DNA of 64,000 bases, from positions 397,561 to 461,560 of the forward strand of contig NZ_VOHD01000003.1 of the NCBI RefSeq assembly GCF_007859395.1. Direction: 5' to 3'. This document shows positions 34,709 to 43,831 of the stretch, one piece after another. Under the pieces are notes generated by a model that was not told the DNA's origin, ran no database searches, and was given only the letters and a program-made list of their open reading frames with translations. The DNA is from Planomicrobium sp. CPCC 101110 (GTDB lineage Bacteria > Bacillota > Bacilli > Bacillales_A > Planococcaceae). Position 1 is the first letter of the stretch; every line of letters starts with the position of its first letter. The position numbers were made by a program, and so were the translations under genes.

Positions 34709-35776
34709 ATGAAAAATTCCATCTATGGATTGACGATAGATCAACTAAAAGATTGGTTTTTGGAAAATGGGCAAAAGAAATTCCGTGCCGAACAAGTTTG
34801 GGACTGGTTATATATTAAGCGCGTGACTGAATTCTCCCAGATGAACAACTTGAGCAAAGAGGTTGTTCAACTGCTGGAAGAAAACTTCGCAATTCGTACA
34901 CTTGAGGAAGCGGTCAAACAGGAATCTTCGGACGGAACCATCAAGTTCCTTTTCCGTCTGCAGGATGGCAACTTGATCGAAACCGTTTTGATGCGATTCA
35001 AATACGGCAACTCGGTTTGTGTAACAACGCAAGTCGGCTGTAACATCGGCTGCAGTTTCTGTGCCAGCGGCCTGTTGAAGAAGAGCCGAGACTTGACCGC
35101 AGGTGAAATTGTTGAGCAGATCATGCAGGTGCAGGCTCACTTTGATGCACAGAAAAAAGACGAGCGGGTCAGCCATATCGTTGTTATGGGAATCGGCGAA
35201 CCGTTTGATAACTACACGAATTTGATGGGCTTCCTGAATGTTGTCAATTCGCAAAAAGGTTTGGCCATAGGAGCCCGCCATATCACGGTTTCAACGAGCG
35301 GTATTGTACCGAAAATCTACGATTATGCGGACGAAGGCCTGCAGGTGAATTTGGCGATTTCCATCCATGCACCGACTAACGAGCTGCGTTCACGCATCAT
35401 GAAGATCAACAAAGCGTATCCTATCGAGAAATTGATGGCGGCCATCGATTATTACCTGGAAAAATCCAACCGCCGCATCACGTTCGAGTATATTTTATTG
35501 CGCGATGTCAATGACCATGTTGAAGAAGCGAACCAGCTGGCGAAACTGCTCGAGAACAAACGCCATTTGTCTTACGTCAACCTGATTCCGTACAACTCCG
35601 TCAGTGAGCATGACCAGTATCAGCAAAGCACGCCGGAAGCGATCAGCGCTTTCTTCGACGCTTTGAAAAAGAAAGGCATCAATTGTGGCGTCCGTGTCGA
35701 GCAAGGTGCCGATATCGATGCAGCTTGCGGCCAATTGCGCAGCAAGCAGATTAAAAAAGAAAAAACAACCGTGTAA
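34709..35776 (+). CDS. rlmN: RlmN-family radical SAM RNA methyltransferase
   Basis: Protein of 355 residues. An N-terminal accessory domain (about 1-95) precedes the radical SAM core with Cys111, Cys115 and Cys118 (CNIGCSFC), the MGIGEPF stretch near 160 and the C-terminal Cys near residue 340 in DIDAACGQL, needed for methyl transfer. It should methylate C2 of A2503 in 23S rRNA and of A37 in tRNAs. Sequence is closer to RlmN than to the resistance enzyme Cfr (for example [21 protein letters not shown]). In many Bacilli rlmN lies beside the prkC/prpC genes, which are not here, so this may be a second copy. Confidence 0.85.
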   Translation: MKNSIYGLTIDQLKDWFLENGQKKFRAEQVWDWLYIKRVTEFSQMNNLSKEVVQLLEENFAIRTLEEAVKQESSDGTIKFLFRLQDGNLIETVLMRFKYGNSVCVTTQVGCNIGCSFCASGLLKKSRDLTAGEIVEQIMQVQAHFDAQKKDERVSHIVVMGIGEPFDNYTNLMGFLNVVNSQKGLAIGARHITVSTSGIVPKIYDYADEGLQVNLAISIHAPTNELRSRIMKINKAYPIEKLMAAIDYYLEKSNRRITFEYILLRDVNDHVEEANQLAKLLENKRHLSYVNLIPYNSVSEHDQYQQSTPEAISAFFDALKKKGINCGVRVEQGADIDAACGQLRSKQIKKEKTTV

Positions 35777-35782
35777 GCACGT

Positions 35783-35814
35783 AAAAAAGCGTCCTGCCTG
35801 CAGGACGCTTTTTT
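35783..35814 (+). terminator. Terminator after the RlmN-type gene
   Basis: AAAAAAGCGTCCTGC and GCAGGACGCTTTTTT, perfect 15-base arms with a 2-base centre. Confidence 0.9.
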
Positions 35815-35944
35815 ATGTTGAAGGAATCTATCCAGCTGTTGCATGGCTATCCCGCTGGAGTCTCCGCTGCTGGGCTCCATAGCTAAAGAACAACAAGACG
35901 AAAACGAACCGGTCACCTATAGAAATTACGCCTTAAAAGCTAAA

Positions 35945-35990
35945 CAAAAACAAAAGCCCATGTGCTGAAATCCGCACATGGGCTTTTGTT
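35945..35990 (-). terminator. Terminator of the sugar ABC importer operon
   Basis: Minus-strand stem AAAAGCCCATGTGC / GCACATGGGCTTTT with an 8-base loop and T run. Strongly symmetrical, so it probably works both ways. Confidence 0.88.
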
Positions 35991-35992
35991 TT

Positions 35993-36919
35993 TTATTTTC
36001 CTCCGGACTGCAGGTTGATGCCCTGGATGAAATATTTTTGGAAAACGAAGAACAGCAGGATGACTGGCAGCAGCACAATGAGTGAGCCGGCCATCAGATA
36101 ATTCCATTGAGTGCTCAACTGGCCTTTGAATACCTGCAAACCGATCTGCAGCGTATACAAATTTTCGTCGTTCAAGTACAGAAGAGGCCCAAGAAAATCG
36201 TTCCATGCGCCGTTGAACGAGAAGATAGCAACCGTCGCAATTGCCGGCTTGGTCAACGGCAGGCCGATTTTCCACCAAATGTAGAAATGGTTGGCGCCTT
36301 CCATTTTCGCCGCTTCGATCAATTCTGTTGGAATTGTCATATAAAACTGGCGAAGCAGGAAGATGTTGAAGGCGCTGCCGAAAAAGGCGGGCACAAACAA
36401 TGGATAGTAAGTGTTGATCCAGTTCAATTTGGCGAAAAGGACGTATTGCGGAATAAGTGTTACAAATCCCGGAATCATCATGGTTGCCAACACAATCGCG
36501 AACAATATGTTTTTTCCTTTGAACGGAATCTTGGCAAAGCCGTAAGCGATAAACGAATTTGACAATACATTGCCGATTACGACAAGAATCGTGATGGTCA
36601 ATGTGTTGATCGTATAACGTGTGAAAGGGGCTGCTTCCCATGTCCGCAAGTAGTTGCTGAACAGCCAATTTTCCGGCCAAAACGATGGCGGGAACGACAT
36701 TACTTCTGCCATTGTTTTAAGCGAGGTGGAAACCATCCACCATAAGGGAGAAAGGATGAGCAAACCGCCTATTGCGAGCAGGAAAAAATTGATGACTGTC
36801 AGAAAGTTTTTCCGGTTCCCGCGATGCTCCAGGAAACTCGGATTTTCATTGGTCTTGCCGATGCTTTTCAGTTTATCGGCGCTGTCCAGATAGTCAGTCT
36901 CTTCAGTGGTTTTATCCAT
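35993..36919 (-). CDS. Carbohydrate ABC transporter permease (MalG/UgpE family)
   Basis: Inner-membrane permease of 308 residues with six hydrophobic segments after a hydrophilic N-terminal stretch of about 40 residues. The EAA loop that contacts the ATPase is visible as ELIEAAKMEGANHFYIWWKIGLPLTKP near residue 195-222. Third gene of a minus-strand operon (binding protein, MalF-like, MalG-like). It begins right after the stop of the MalF-like gene with GGGGAGGAG as ribosome site. No glycosidase is next to it, so the sugar is unknown. Confidence 0.9.
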   Translation of the reverse strand: MDKTTEETDYLDSADKLKSIGKTNENPSFLEHRGNRKNFLTVINFFLLAIGGLLILSPLWWMVSTSLKTMAEVMSFPPSFWPENWLFSNYLRTWEAAPFTRYTINTLTITILVVIGNVLSNSFIAYGFAKIPFKGKNILFAIVLATMMIPGFVTLIPQYVLFAKLNWINTYYPLFVPAFFGSAFNIFLLRQFYMTIPTELIEAAKMEGANHFYIWWKIGLPLTKPAIATVAIFSFNGAWNDFLGPLLYLNDENLYTLQIGLQVFKGQLSTQWNYLMAGSLIVLLPVILLFFVFQKYFIQGINLQSGGK

Positions 36920-37831
36920 TTATTTCTCCTCCCCTTCGTAATGAACCCAGCGAGGAGCGAGTTTCAGATTGATGACTGTCAGGAAGAACACAATGACGAA
37001 CAAGATCCACGACATTGCCATGGCATAGCCCATATTGAAGTTTGTAAAGGCCTGTTTCCACATATACAGATTGTAGAACAGCAAAGAATTTGCGGGGCCG
37101 CCTTCACCGTTGTTGGACATGACATATGCTTCCTGGAAAATCTGGAAACCGCCGATGAGGCTTGTCACCACGTCAAAGAAAATGACGGGTGTTATCATCG
37201 GGATTGTAATATGGAAGAACTTTCTCCATGTATTTGCACCATCAATTTCCGCTGCTTCATAAAGATTCTTCGAAACGCCTTGCATACTCGCCAAATACAA
37301 AAGCATCGAACCGCCCACGCTCCAAAGCTTCATGAAAATCAACGATGGTTTTGTCCAGTCGGGATCGAACAACCAGTTGGGGCCATCGATGCCGAACCAG
37401 CTCAATACCAGGTTGACCATCCCGGTACCTGGGTCGAGAAGCTGCATCCAAAGCATGTATACGCCGACACCGGACAAGACTGCGGGCAGATAGTACAAAG
37501 TCCGGAAAAAGCGGATCCCTGGAATGTCCTGATTTAGCAGAGCGGACAGGAAAATGGCTCCGATTGTTGTCAGCGGAACTGAAAATGCCACGAAATACAA
37601 GGTGTTCCAGAGCGAGGTCCAAAAAAGGCTGTCTTCCGTGAAGAGCCCTTGATAGTTATCTCCGCCGACAAAGTCCATCTGTGATGTAATGTTATAGTTG
37701 GTGAAACTCGCCGCAAAGGAAAATACCAAAGGTCCCGCGGTGAAAGCGAGAAATCCGATAATCCATGGCAATACGAAAATATAGCCATAGATGCTTTCCT
37801 TGCGCCGCATGGTCAGTCTTTTTTTCCCCAA
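36920..37831 (-). CDS. Carbohydrate ABC transporter permease (MalF/UgpA family)
   Basis: Permease of 303 residues with six hydrophobic segments; the EAA loop reads NLYEAAEIDGANTWRKFFHITIP near residue 190-212. It forms the translocation channel with the MalG-like partner. The start is a TTG at 37831, five bases after the strong site GAGGGGGAG; an internal ATG at 37810 is 26 bases away from it. It follows the binding-protein gene by 16 bases. Confidence 0.9.
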   Translation of the reverse strand: MGKKRLTMRRKESIYGYIFVLPWIIGFLAFTAGPLVFSFAASFTNYNITSQMDFVGGDNYQGLFTEDSLFWTSLWNTLYFVAFSVPLTTIGAIFLSALLNQDIPGIRFFRTLYYLPAVLSGVGVYMLWMQLLDPGTGMVNLVLSWFGIDGPNWLFDPDWTKPSLIFMKLWSVGGSMLLYLASMQGVSKNLYEAAEIDGANTWRKFFHITIPMITPVIFFDVVTSLIGGFQIFQEAYVMSNNGEGGPANSLLFYNLYMWKQAFTNFNMGYAMAMSWILFVIVFFLTVINLKLAPRWVHYEGEEK

Positions 37832-37847
37832 AATGGCTCCCCCTCGC

Positions 37848-39173
37848 TTACTGGTTTTTCTCGATCAAGCTCTCGACATCTTTCTGTGATTTCTCTAATG
37901 CCTCTTTTGCTGTCATAGAACCGAGGAAGAATTCGTCCATGTTCGGGTTGATCAAACTGCTGAAATCAGGTGCGATTACCGGAACCGGCGTCAATAGCGT
38001 ATGCTCCATGTTTTCAACGGCTTTCTGGTAAACCATCGTGCCGTCTTCCGTGAATTCTGTTGATTCGGCAGCTGTCTCAGCCGCTTCAATGTTCGCTACA
38101 TTATCAAAGTTTTGGACAGCCCAGTATGTCTGTGCTTCAACGTCCGTCAAGTATTTGATGAATTCCCAAGATGCTTCAGGGTTTTTGGCGCCCGCTGGAA
38201 TTTCTGCCACGAAACCGCCGCCCCAGCTTGTATGGCCGTTGCCTTCTTCGTATTCAGGAAGTTCCACCACGCCGAAGTTCAAATCTTGCGCATAGTCGCG
38301 GATCTGTGTGTAGAAAGTAGGCTGCTGAACAATCATCGCCAAGTCTCCGCTAAAGAATGGATGGCCTTGCTGGCTGTCGATCTGAGCTTGATAGGAGTTG
38401 ATCACATCTTCACCGTAATGGTCTTTGAAAGACTTCAGCCAATTCAACACATCTTCATTTTTTGCCGTATCAATTTGGAAATTGTTTTGTTCGTCAAAAT
38501 AGTTCTGGCCGTTTGCGTTCAACAGCCAGACATCATAGCCGACTCCCCATAGCGGGTAGAACCCGATGCGGTCATAGCCATTGTCGGATTTCTTATCCAG
38601 CTTGGCTGCATATTCTTCCAGTTCAGCCCAAGTGGTCGGCGGATTCTCAGGATCCAGGCCCGCTTCTTCAAAGGCGTCTTTGTTGTAAAAAAGAACGCGT
38701 GTATCGGTATTGAAAGGAATTCCGTAAGATTCGCCTTCGTAAAGAGTCGCATCCCATAGTTCAGGGTAGAAGCGATTGGAAATGTCGTCCTGCTCCAGGA
38801 ACTGAGACAAGTTCATCGCTTGTTCTTTCTGTCCGCGAAGAGCTGTCGCGTTGATATCGTTGATCACAACATCAGGCGGATCGCCGGCAGCGATTGCCGC
38901 AAGTTCTTTCGTCCAAACATCGCCAAATGGCAGATATGTGTGTTTTACTTCAATTTCGTCTTGTGATTCGTTAAAATCTGCTATGATTTTCTCGATGATC
39001 GGACGGCGGATTTCAGATCCCCAGAATGTCCAAAAATCGATGACGGTTTTGCCTTCTGGGTTTTCCTCTTTGTTTGCTTCTTCGTTATTGCTGCTTGTCT
39101 GGAAGCCGGCGCAGCCGCTTAAAAATAATACCAGGGCTGCCAGTACGAGGATAAAACTGCGTGTTTTGTTCAT
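37848..39173 (-). CDS. Carbohydrate ABC transporter substrate-binding lipoprotein
   Basis: Extracellular solute-binding protein family 1, 441 residues. A lipoprotein signal peptide ends with the lipobox LSGC near residues 18-21, followed by a Ser/Asn/Glu-rich tether. The FWTFWGSEIRRP stretch near residue 48 begins the first lobe, and the GHTSWGGGFVAEIPAGAKN stretch near 303 is typical of oligosaccharide-binding members. GGAGGAG precedes the ATG. It is first in its operon, with divergent promoters shared with the ATPase gene. The substrate is likely a plant or microbial oligosaccharide, not resolved. Confidence 0.9.
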   Translation of the reverse strand: MNKTRSFILVLAALVLFLSGCAGFQTSSNNEEANKEENPEGKTVIDFWTFWGSEIRRPIIEKIIADFNESQDEIEVKHTYLPFGDVWTKELAAIAAGDPPDVVINDINATALRGQKEQAMNLSQFLEQDDISNRFYPELWDATLYEGESYGIPFNTDTRVLFYNKDAFEEAGLDPENPPTTWAELEEYAAKLDKKSDNGYDRIGFYPLWGVGYDVWLLNANGQNYFDEQNNFQIDTAKNEDVLNWLKSFKDHYGEDVINSYQAQIDSQQGHPFFSGDLAMIVQQPTFYTQIRDYAQDLNFGVVELPEYEEGNGHTSWGGGFVAEIPAGAKNPEASWEFIKYLTDVEAQTYWAVQNFDNVANIEAAETAAESTEFTEDGTMVYQKAVENMEHTLLTPVPVIAPDFSSLINPNMDEFFLGSMTAKEALEKSQKDVESLIEKNQ

Positions 39174-39227
39174 TTTTCTTCACTCCTCCTGTAGTTGCGG
39201 TAGTTTTAGAAAGTAAATCAGGTTATT

Positions 39228-39370
39228 ACTTCGACAGTCGAAGTTATTTGCGTAAAATCTTTGACCCTCGAAGTAATTAGCCCAAATTGCTGGACTTTAA
39301 ACCTTTTCTCCTCTATAAATTTAGAGAAGGTGGATGGAAAATTCCAGCTTCTACTTCTTTAGGAGAAGTA
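39228..39370. promoter_or_regulatory. Cluster of palindromes between the divergent sugar ABC genes
   Basis: ACTTCGA-CAG-TCGAAGT (39228-39244) is a perfect 7-3-7 repeat; a half copy TCGAAGTAATT follows at 39268-39278. Further on are TGGAA-AA-TTCCA (39335-39346) and TACTTCT-TTAGG-AGAAGTA (39352-39370). The arrangement suggests one or more sugar-responsive regulators; none is encoded nearby. Confidence 0.5.
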
Positions 39371-39404
39371 TAGCTTAACTTCATCTTCTTTTCCACGGTC
39401 ATAT

Positions 39405-39432
39405 TTGTAATTTACAGAAAACTATCTATAAT
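39405..39432 (+). promoter_or_regulatory. Promoter of the sugar ABC ATPase gene
   Basis: TTGTAA (39405-39410), 16 bases, TATAAT (39427-39432), 27 bases before the TTG start. Confidence 0.65.
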
Positions 39433-39458
39433 TAAACAAAAAGAATGGGGGAAGCAAA

Positions 39459-40589
39459 TTGGCAGAGATTAAAATTGAAAACCTGAAAAAAACTTATGAC
39501 AACGGGGCTATTGCAGTAAAAGATTTTAATCTTCATATTAAAGACGGGGAATTTATCGTCTTTGTCGGCCCTTCTGGATGCGGGAAATCGACAACGCTCC
39601 GCATGATTGCAGGACTTGAAGAAATCACGGACGGCGAATTTTACATAAACGGCAAACTGATGAACGAAGTCCAGCCGAAAGAGCGCGATATTGCCATGGT
39701 GTTCCAGAATTATGCTCTCTATCCCCATATGTCCGTTTTTGAGAATATTGCGTTTGGTTTGAAGCTGCGCAAAGTGAAAAAACAGGAAATCAAGAAAAAA
39801 GTTGAAGCCGCGGCGGATATTCTTGGTCTGCAGCCATATTTGGACAAAAAGCCGAAAGTTTTATCAGGCGGCCAGCGCCAGCGGGTGGCTCTTGGACGCG
39901 CTATTGTCCGGGATGCACAGGTCTTTTTAATGGATGAACCGTTATCGAACTTGGATGCCAAGTTGCGGGTGCAGATGCGGGCGGAAATCGCCAAGCTGCA
40001 TCAGCGCCTCCAGACGACGACTATTTATGTCACGCACGACCAAACAGAAGCCATGACCATGGCCAGCCGCATTGTCGTCATGAAAGACGGCCTCATCCAG
40101 CAGGTCGGGACGCCTAAGGAAGTCTATGATTTCCCGGCCAATCGGTTTGTCGGCAGCTTTATCGGATCGCCCGCCATGAATTTCTTCGAAGGTGTACTGA
40201 AGAACGGAACGTTCACTATGGGCGGCCGGACGCTGGATATCCCGGCGGACCAGCTTGAATGGCTGAAAGGGCAAGGTTTTGACGGTGCGCCAGTCACGTT
40301 GGGAATCAGGCCGGAACATATCCACGTAAACAGTGAAGATCTCTCAGGGCTTCCGACAAGCGAATTTGATGCGACAATTACTGTATCTGAACTTACTGGC
40401 GCTGAAACTATCTTATATGCTCTTTATGCAGACCAGGAATTTGTTGCGCGTGTTGAAGCAGATTCGAAAATCAGTCCGGGCGATACAGTACGGCTTGCCT
40501 TCGACATGTCCCATGCCCATTTCTTTGATCCGAAAAATGGAGACCGCATCAAGGAGCCGATTCCCCATTCAGTTGTGGAAGTTTACTGA
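39459..40589 (+). CDS. Sugar ABC transporter ATP-binding protein (MsmX/UgpC type)
   Basis: ATPase of 376 residues. The Walker A motif GPSGCGKST is near residue 38, the signature LSGGQRQR near 136, Walker B FLMDEP near 157 and a switch His in VTHDQTEA near 190. The C-terminal third is an OB-fold regulatory domain (TOBE) typical of MalK, MsmX and UgpC. Such ATPases energise several sugar importers at once, and this one is divergent from a permease operon lacking its own ATPase, so the pairing is likely. It starts with TTG behind GGGGGAAG. Confidence 0.92.
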   Translation: MAEIKIENLKKTYDNGAIAVKDFNLHIKDGEFIVFVGPSGCGKSTTLRMIAGLEEITDGEFYINGKLMNEVQPKERDIAMVFQNYALYPHMSVFENIAFGLKLRKVKKQEIKKKVEAAADILGLQPYLDKKPKVLSGGQRQRVALGRAIVRDAQVFLMDEPLSNLDAKLRVQMRAEIAKLHQRLQTTTIYVTHDQTEAMTMASRIVVMKDGLIQQVGTPKEVYDFPANRFVGSFIGSPAMNFFEGVLKNGTFTMGGRTLDIPADQLEWLKGQGFDGAPVTLGIRPEHIHVNSEDLSGLPTSEFDATITVSELTGAETILYALYADQEFVARVEADSKISPGDTVRLAFDMSHAHFFDPKNGDRIKEPIPHSVVEVY

Positions 40590-40593
40590 ACTA

Positions 40594-40602
40594 TGATATA
40601 GT
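40594..40602 (+). promoter_or_regulatory. Extended -10 promoter of the thiamine operon
   Basis: TGATATAGT is an extended -10 element about 25 bases before the TPP aptamer. It starts just after the end of the ATPase gene. Confidence 0.45.
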
Positions 40603-40627
40603 GGCTACGAAAACTAAATACTGAACA

Positions 40628-40785
40628 CCACTAGGGGAGCCGGATATCGGCTGAGACGGGCATAAGCCTGGACCCTTTGAACCTGATCTGGATCATACCA
40701 GCGGAGGGAAGTGGCGGACGCATGCTGATTTCTCTTTTCTAAGTGCATACACGCCGCTTTCCTTTACTGGAAAGCGGCGTTTTTA
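40628..40785 (+). ncRNA. TPP riboswitch (THI box) with terminator
   Basis: The aptamer spans 40628-40714: closing stem CCACT/AGTGG, the thi-box core CTGAGACGGG near 40651, then ACCCTTTGAACCTGATCTGG and the end GCGGAGGGAAGTGG. A terminator hairpin CGCCGCTTTCC / GGAAAGCGGCG with a T run follows at 40752-40784. With bound thiamine diphosphate, transcription should stop before tenA. It fills most of the 292-base gap between the ATPase gene and tenA. Confidence 0.95.
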
Positions 40786-40881
40786 TTTGCTGAAAAAGCG
40801 GGAGGCGCCGCTCAGCTCCAGAACTCTTTTCAAGGAGCTGAACATTCAAACCGAAAAATCGACCAAAAAGGAGATGGAGAA

Positions 40882-41565
40882 ATGTCATTTTGCAAAGAAG
40901 TGCGTGAAGAATGCAATGGATTATGGCAAGCAAGTTTTGATCACCCGTTCGTAAAAGGAATTGCCGATGGCACATTGGCGCTTGACCGGTTCCGTTTTTA
41001 TGTGATGCAAGACGCGTACTATTTATCCCATTTTGCAAAAGTGCAGGCGATCGGCGCTGTCAAAGCGGGTGACATGGAAACGACAAAACGTTTTGCCCAT
41101 CACGCGGAACAGACATGTGCCGCCGAAATGGCGCTGCACGAGTCGTTTATGGAATTGCTGGATGTTACAAAAGAGGACTGGGCTGCATTTGAACCGTCTC
41201 CAAGCGCATATGCATATGTATCCCATATGTATCGTTCCGCAGAAGGCGATCTGGCTGACGTATTGGCTGCGATTCTGCCCTGCTACTGGCTGTATTATGA
41301 AATTGGTGAAAACTTGAAAAACGCAAAGCCTGACCACCCGATTTACAATCGCTGGATCGAGACATACGGTTCGGAGTGGTTCGGGGAACTTGTCGCCGAA
41401 CAGATCGAGCGCATGGACAAGCTGGCAGAAGGGCTGCAGGAAGCGAGGCGCCAAGAACTGAAAGGCCATTTCCGGCGGAGCAGCTATTACGAATGGAACT
41501 TCTGGGAACAGGCTTGGAAAAAAGAAACATGGTTCATTGAAACTTTCAATAAGGCGGGTGTTTGA
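40882..41565 (+). CDS. tenA: Aminopyrimidine aminohydrolase / thiaminase II
   Basis: All-helical TenA-family enzyme of 227 residues. The active-site Cys lies in AILPCYWLYYEIGE near residue 134, and the C-terminal EWNFWEQAW stretch carries the conserved Glu and Trp. It hydrolyses aminomethyl-pyrimidine breakdown products of thiamine to HMP, which ThiD then phosphorylates. First gene of the riboswitch-controlled operon, with AAAAGGAGATGG before the ATG. The operon holds no thiC, which fits a salvage role. Confidence 0.93.
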   Translation: MSFCKEVREECNGLWQASFDHPFVKGIADGTLALDRFRFYVMQDAYYLSHFAKVQAIGAVKAGDMETTKRFAHHAEQTCAAEMALHESFMELLDVTKEDWAAFEPSPSAYAYVSHMYRSAEGDLADVLAAILPCYWLYYEIGENLKNAKPDHPIYNRWIETYGSEWFGELVAEQIERMDKLAEGLQEARRQELKGHFRRSSYYEWNFWEQAWKKETWFIETFNKAGV

Positions 41566-41566
41566 A

Positions 41567-42352
41567 ATGCTGGTCGAACTGAAAAACCAAAAACCGATTG
41601 TCCATTCTATTACCAATCATGTCGTCTCGAATTTTCAAGCGAATGGCCTGCTGGCAATCGGGGCGTCGCCGATCATGGGGGAGGCGCCGGAAGAAGCCGC
41701 GGAACTGGCTTCCTTGGCCGGAGCGCTGTCGCTGAATATCGGCACCTTGAATGCTGTTTCTTTGCAGAGTATGCTGATCGCTGGAAAAGCCGCCAACGAA
41801 AAAAACATTCCCGTCGTTCTGGATCCGGTGGGTGCTGGCGCGACTCCGTACAGAGCTGACGCAGTCACGAAAATCCTCAGTGAATTGAAAATCACCGTTC
41901 TTCGCTGCAATGCCGGCGAACTTGCTGCCATTGCCGGAGCGGATTGGCAGGCCAAGGGTGTGGATGCGGGAGAAGGGCGGGCGGATGTTGGTGAACTTGC
42001 CCGTCAGCTGGCTGTAAAGCTAGGGATAATTGTCGCTGTTACCGGGGAAGTGGACATTGTAACGGACGGGGAGCAATTTGTGGAAATTCCGTTTGGTGAC
42101 GCCATCATGGCATCGATTACCGGCACTGGCTGTTTGCTGAGTGCTGCGGTGGCCGCATTTTTGGCGGTAAATCCAAAAGATGCTTTCATGGCCACGGCGG
42201 CGGCCATGCAATTTTATGCCATCGCCGGAGAAAGAGCGGCCGCTTACGCAAAATTGCCGGGAACTTTTCAACTGGCTTTTTTGGATGAATTGAGTTCACT
42301 CCAGCAAAACGAAATCGAAGAAATTATAAAAGGGAAGGAAGAAAAGGTATGA
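41567..42352 (+). CDS. thiM: Hydroxyethylthiazole kinase
   Basis: Ribokinase-fold kinase of 261 residues that phosphorylates the thiazole HET. The N-terminal PIVHSITNHVV near residue 10, the VLDPVGAGAT stretch near 90 and the GTGC anion-hole motif near 190 with its catalytic Cys match ThiM. The ATG at 41567, right after the tenA stop, has a GGCGGGTG site upstream; a reading from 41537 overlapping tenA is unlikely. It overlaps thiD by four bases (ATGA). Confidence 0.94.
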   Translation: MLVELKNQKPIVHSITNHVVSNFQANGLLAIGASPIMGEAPEEAAELASLAGALSLNIGTLNAVSLQSMLIAGKAANEKNIPVVLDPVGAGATPYRADAVTKILSELKITVLRCNAGELAAIAGADWQAKGVDAGEGRADVGELARQLAVKLGIIVAVTGEVDIVTDGEQFVEIPFGDAIMASITGTGCLLSAAVAAFLAVNPKDAFMATAAAMQFYAIAGERAAAYAKLPGTFQLAFLDELSSLQQNEIEEIIKGKEEKV

Positions 42353-43194
42353 GTGCGATTCCACAAGTACTGACCATTGCAGGATCTGATTCTGGAGGCG
42401 GCGCTGGCATTCAAGCGGATATTAAAACCTTTCAGGAACTCGGTGTTTATTCCACTTCAGCCATAACAGCAGTGACGGCGCAGAATACGCTCGGAGTTGA
42501 TGCGATTTACCCGATGACCCGTGAAGCGGTGCGCAGCCAGCTGCAGGCGATAGGCCGCGACTTCCAGGTGGCGGCACTCAAGACGGGAATGCTGTTCAGC
42601 GCGGAAATTATCGAAGAGACAGTAAGGAATATAAAACAATTTGGCTGGGCCAAAGTCGTCGTCGATCCGGTCATGATTGCAAAAGGAGGAGCCGCTTTGC
42701 TTCAGCAGGAAGCTGTTGAAGCGGTAAAGGAGCATCTTTTGCCATTGGCAACTATCGTAACGCCGAACATTCCGGAAGCTGAAGCTCTCTGTGGGATGGC
42801 GATTACTGACGAGGTGTCGCGAAGAAAAGCCGCTGAAAAAATTCTGTCATTCGGGGCGGAATCGGCCGTTATCAAAGGAGGGCATGGTGCAGATCCTCAC
42901 GTAGCGGAAGACTTTTACTTGCACAGCACAGGCGAATCTTTTATCTTCCGCACTGTCCGTATTGAGACAACCCAAACACACGGGACCGGCTGTACGTTTG
43001 CCGCTGCTGTGGCAGCGGAATTGGCGAAAGGGAAAACGGCAAAAGAAGCGATACATGTAGCAAAGCAATTCATTCAGGCGGCGCTCACCGACAGCTTGCA
43101 TATCGGAGCTGGCCATGGCCCGACCAACCATGCGGCTTATAAGGCCGGATTGCAGCAAGGGAACAGGGGGAACGGCGTTGAAATACTGGGGTGA
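42349..43194 (+). CDS. thiD: Hydroxymethylpyrimidine kinase / phosphomethylpyrimidine kinase
   Basis: Ribokinase-family enzyme of 281 residues that makes HMP-phosphate and then HMP-diphosphate. The N-terminal IAGSDSGGGAGIQADIKTF stretch and the C-terminal THGTGCTFAAAVA anion hole with catalytic Cys near residue 214 are typical of ThiD. The AAGGAAGAAAAGG ribosome region lies inside the end of thiM, and the 3' end overlaps the proposed thiE start, so the operon is tightly coupled. Confidence 0.94.
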   Translation: MSAIPQVLTIAGSDSGGGAGIQADIKTFQELGVYSTSAITAVTAQNTLGVDAIYPMTREAVRSQLQAIGRDFQVAALKTGMLFSAEIIEETVRNIKQFGWAKVVVDPVMIAKGGAALLQQEAVEAVKEHLLPLATIVTPNIPEAEALCGMAITDEVSRRKAAEKILSFGAESAVIKGGHGADPHVAEDFYLHSTGESFIFRTVRIETTQTHGTGCTFAAAVAAELAKGKTAKEAIHVAKQFIQAALTDSLHIGAGHGPTNHAAYKAGLQQGNRGNGVEILG

Positions 43195-43831
43195 ACCGTC
43201 AGTCTACTTTATTATGGGAACCGGAAATGTAGGGGAACGAGATCCGCTGACTGTGCTTGAAGAAGCCCTGTCAGCGGGAATCAGTTTTTTTCAATTGCGG
43301 GAAAAAGGCATGGGGGCTTTGGGTGGGAGTGCGTTAAAGAAATTTGCCCAAGATTGCCAAAGGCTGTGCAGGATACACGATGTGCCGTTTATCATCAATG
43401 ATAATGTTGCATTGGCATGCGAAATTGACGCGGACGGTGTCCACATTGGACAGGAAGATGAAGATGCCGCCGCTGTGCGCAAACAAATAGGGCCAGGAAA
43501 AATTCTTGGTGTTTCCGTCCATTCAGTGGAGGAAGCGTCGGCGGCCGTTGTGGCGGGAGCAGATTATGTGGGAATGGGCCCCGTTTTTCCGACCTGCTCG
43601 AAAAGCGATGCGAAAAGCCCTGCTGGTGTAGCGGGCATTCTTTCAGTGAAATCCATATATCCCCAATTGCCGATTGTTGGCATCGGGGGAATCACTCCTG
43701 ATAACGCTGGGCATGTATGGGCTGCGGGTGCGGAAGGAGTGGCGGTGATATCCGCTATAGCCCAAGCGGAAGATGTGGCGCTTCAAGTCGGGCTTTTCAA
43801 AAAATCCTATAAAAAAGGGGCCGTCAGATGA
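43178..43831 (+). CDS. thiE: Thiamine-phosphate synthase
   Basis: TIM-barrel enzyme of 217 residues that joins HMP-diphosphate and HET-phosphate into thiamine phosphate. FQLREKGMG near residue 39, INDNVALA near 72 and GVHIGQED near 87 are the ThiE diphosphate and Mg motifs; GMGPVFPTCSK near 129 and IGGI near 168 complete it. The start is a TTG at 43178 with AGGGGGA six bases upstream, overlapping thiD by 17 bases; earlier in-frame ATGs lie deep inside thiD. The stop overlaps thiW (ATGA). Confidence 0.92.
   Translation: MKYWGEPSVYFIMGTGNVGERDPLTVLEEALSAGISFFQLREKGMGALGGSALKKFAQDCQRLCRIHDVPFIINDNVALACEIDADGVHIGQEDEDAAAVRKQIGPGKILGVSVHSVEEASAAVVAGADYVGMGPVFPTCSKSDAKSPAGVAGILSVKSIYPQLPIVGIGGITPDNAGHVWAAGAEGVAVISAIAQAEDVALQVGLFKKSYKKGAVR

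Noticed and set aside
34709..35776. Cfr-type antibiotic resistance methylase
   Set aside because: Sequence around the radical SAM core and the substrate loop follows RlmN; nothing specific to Cfr was seen.
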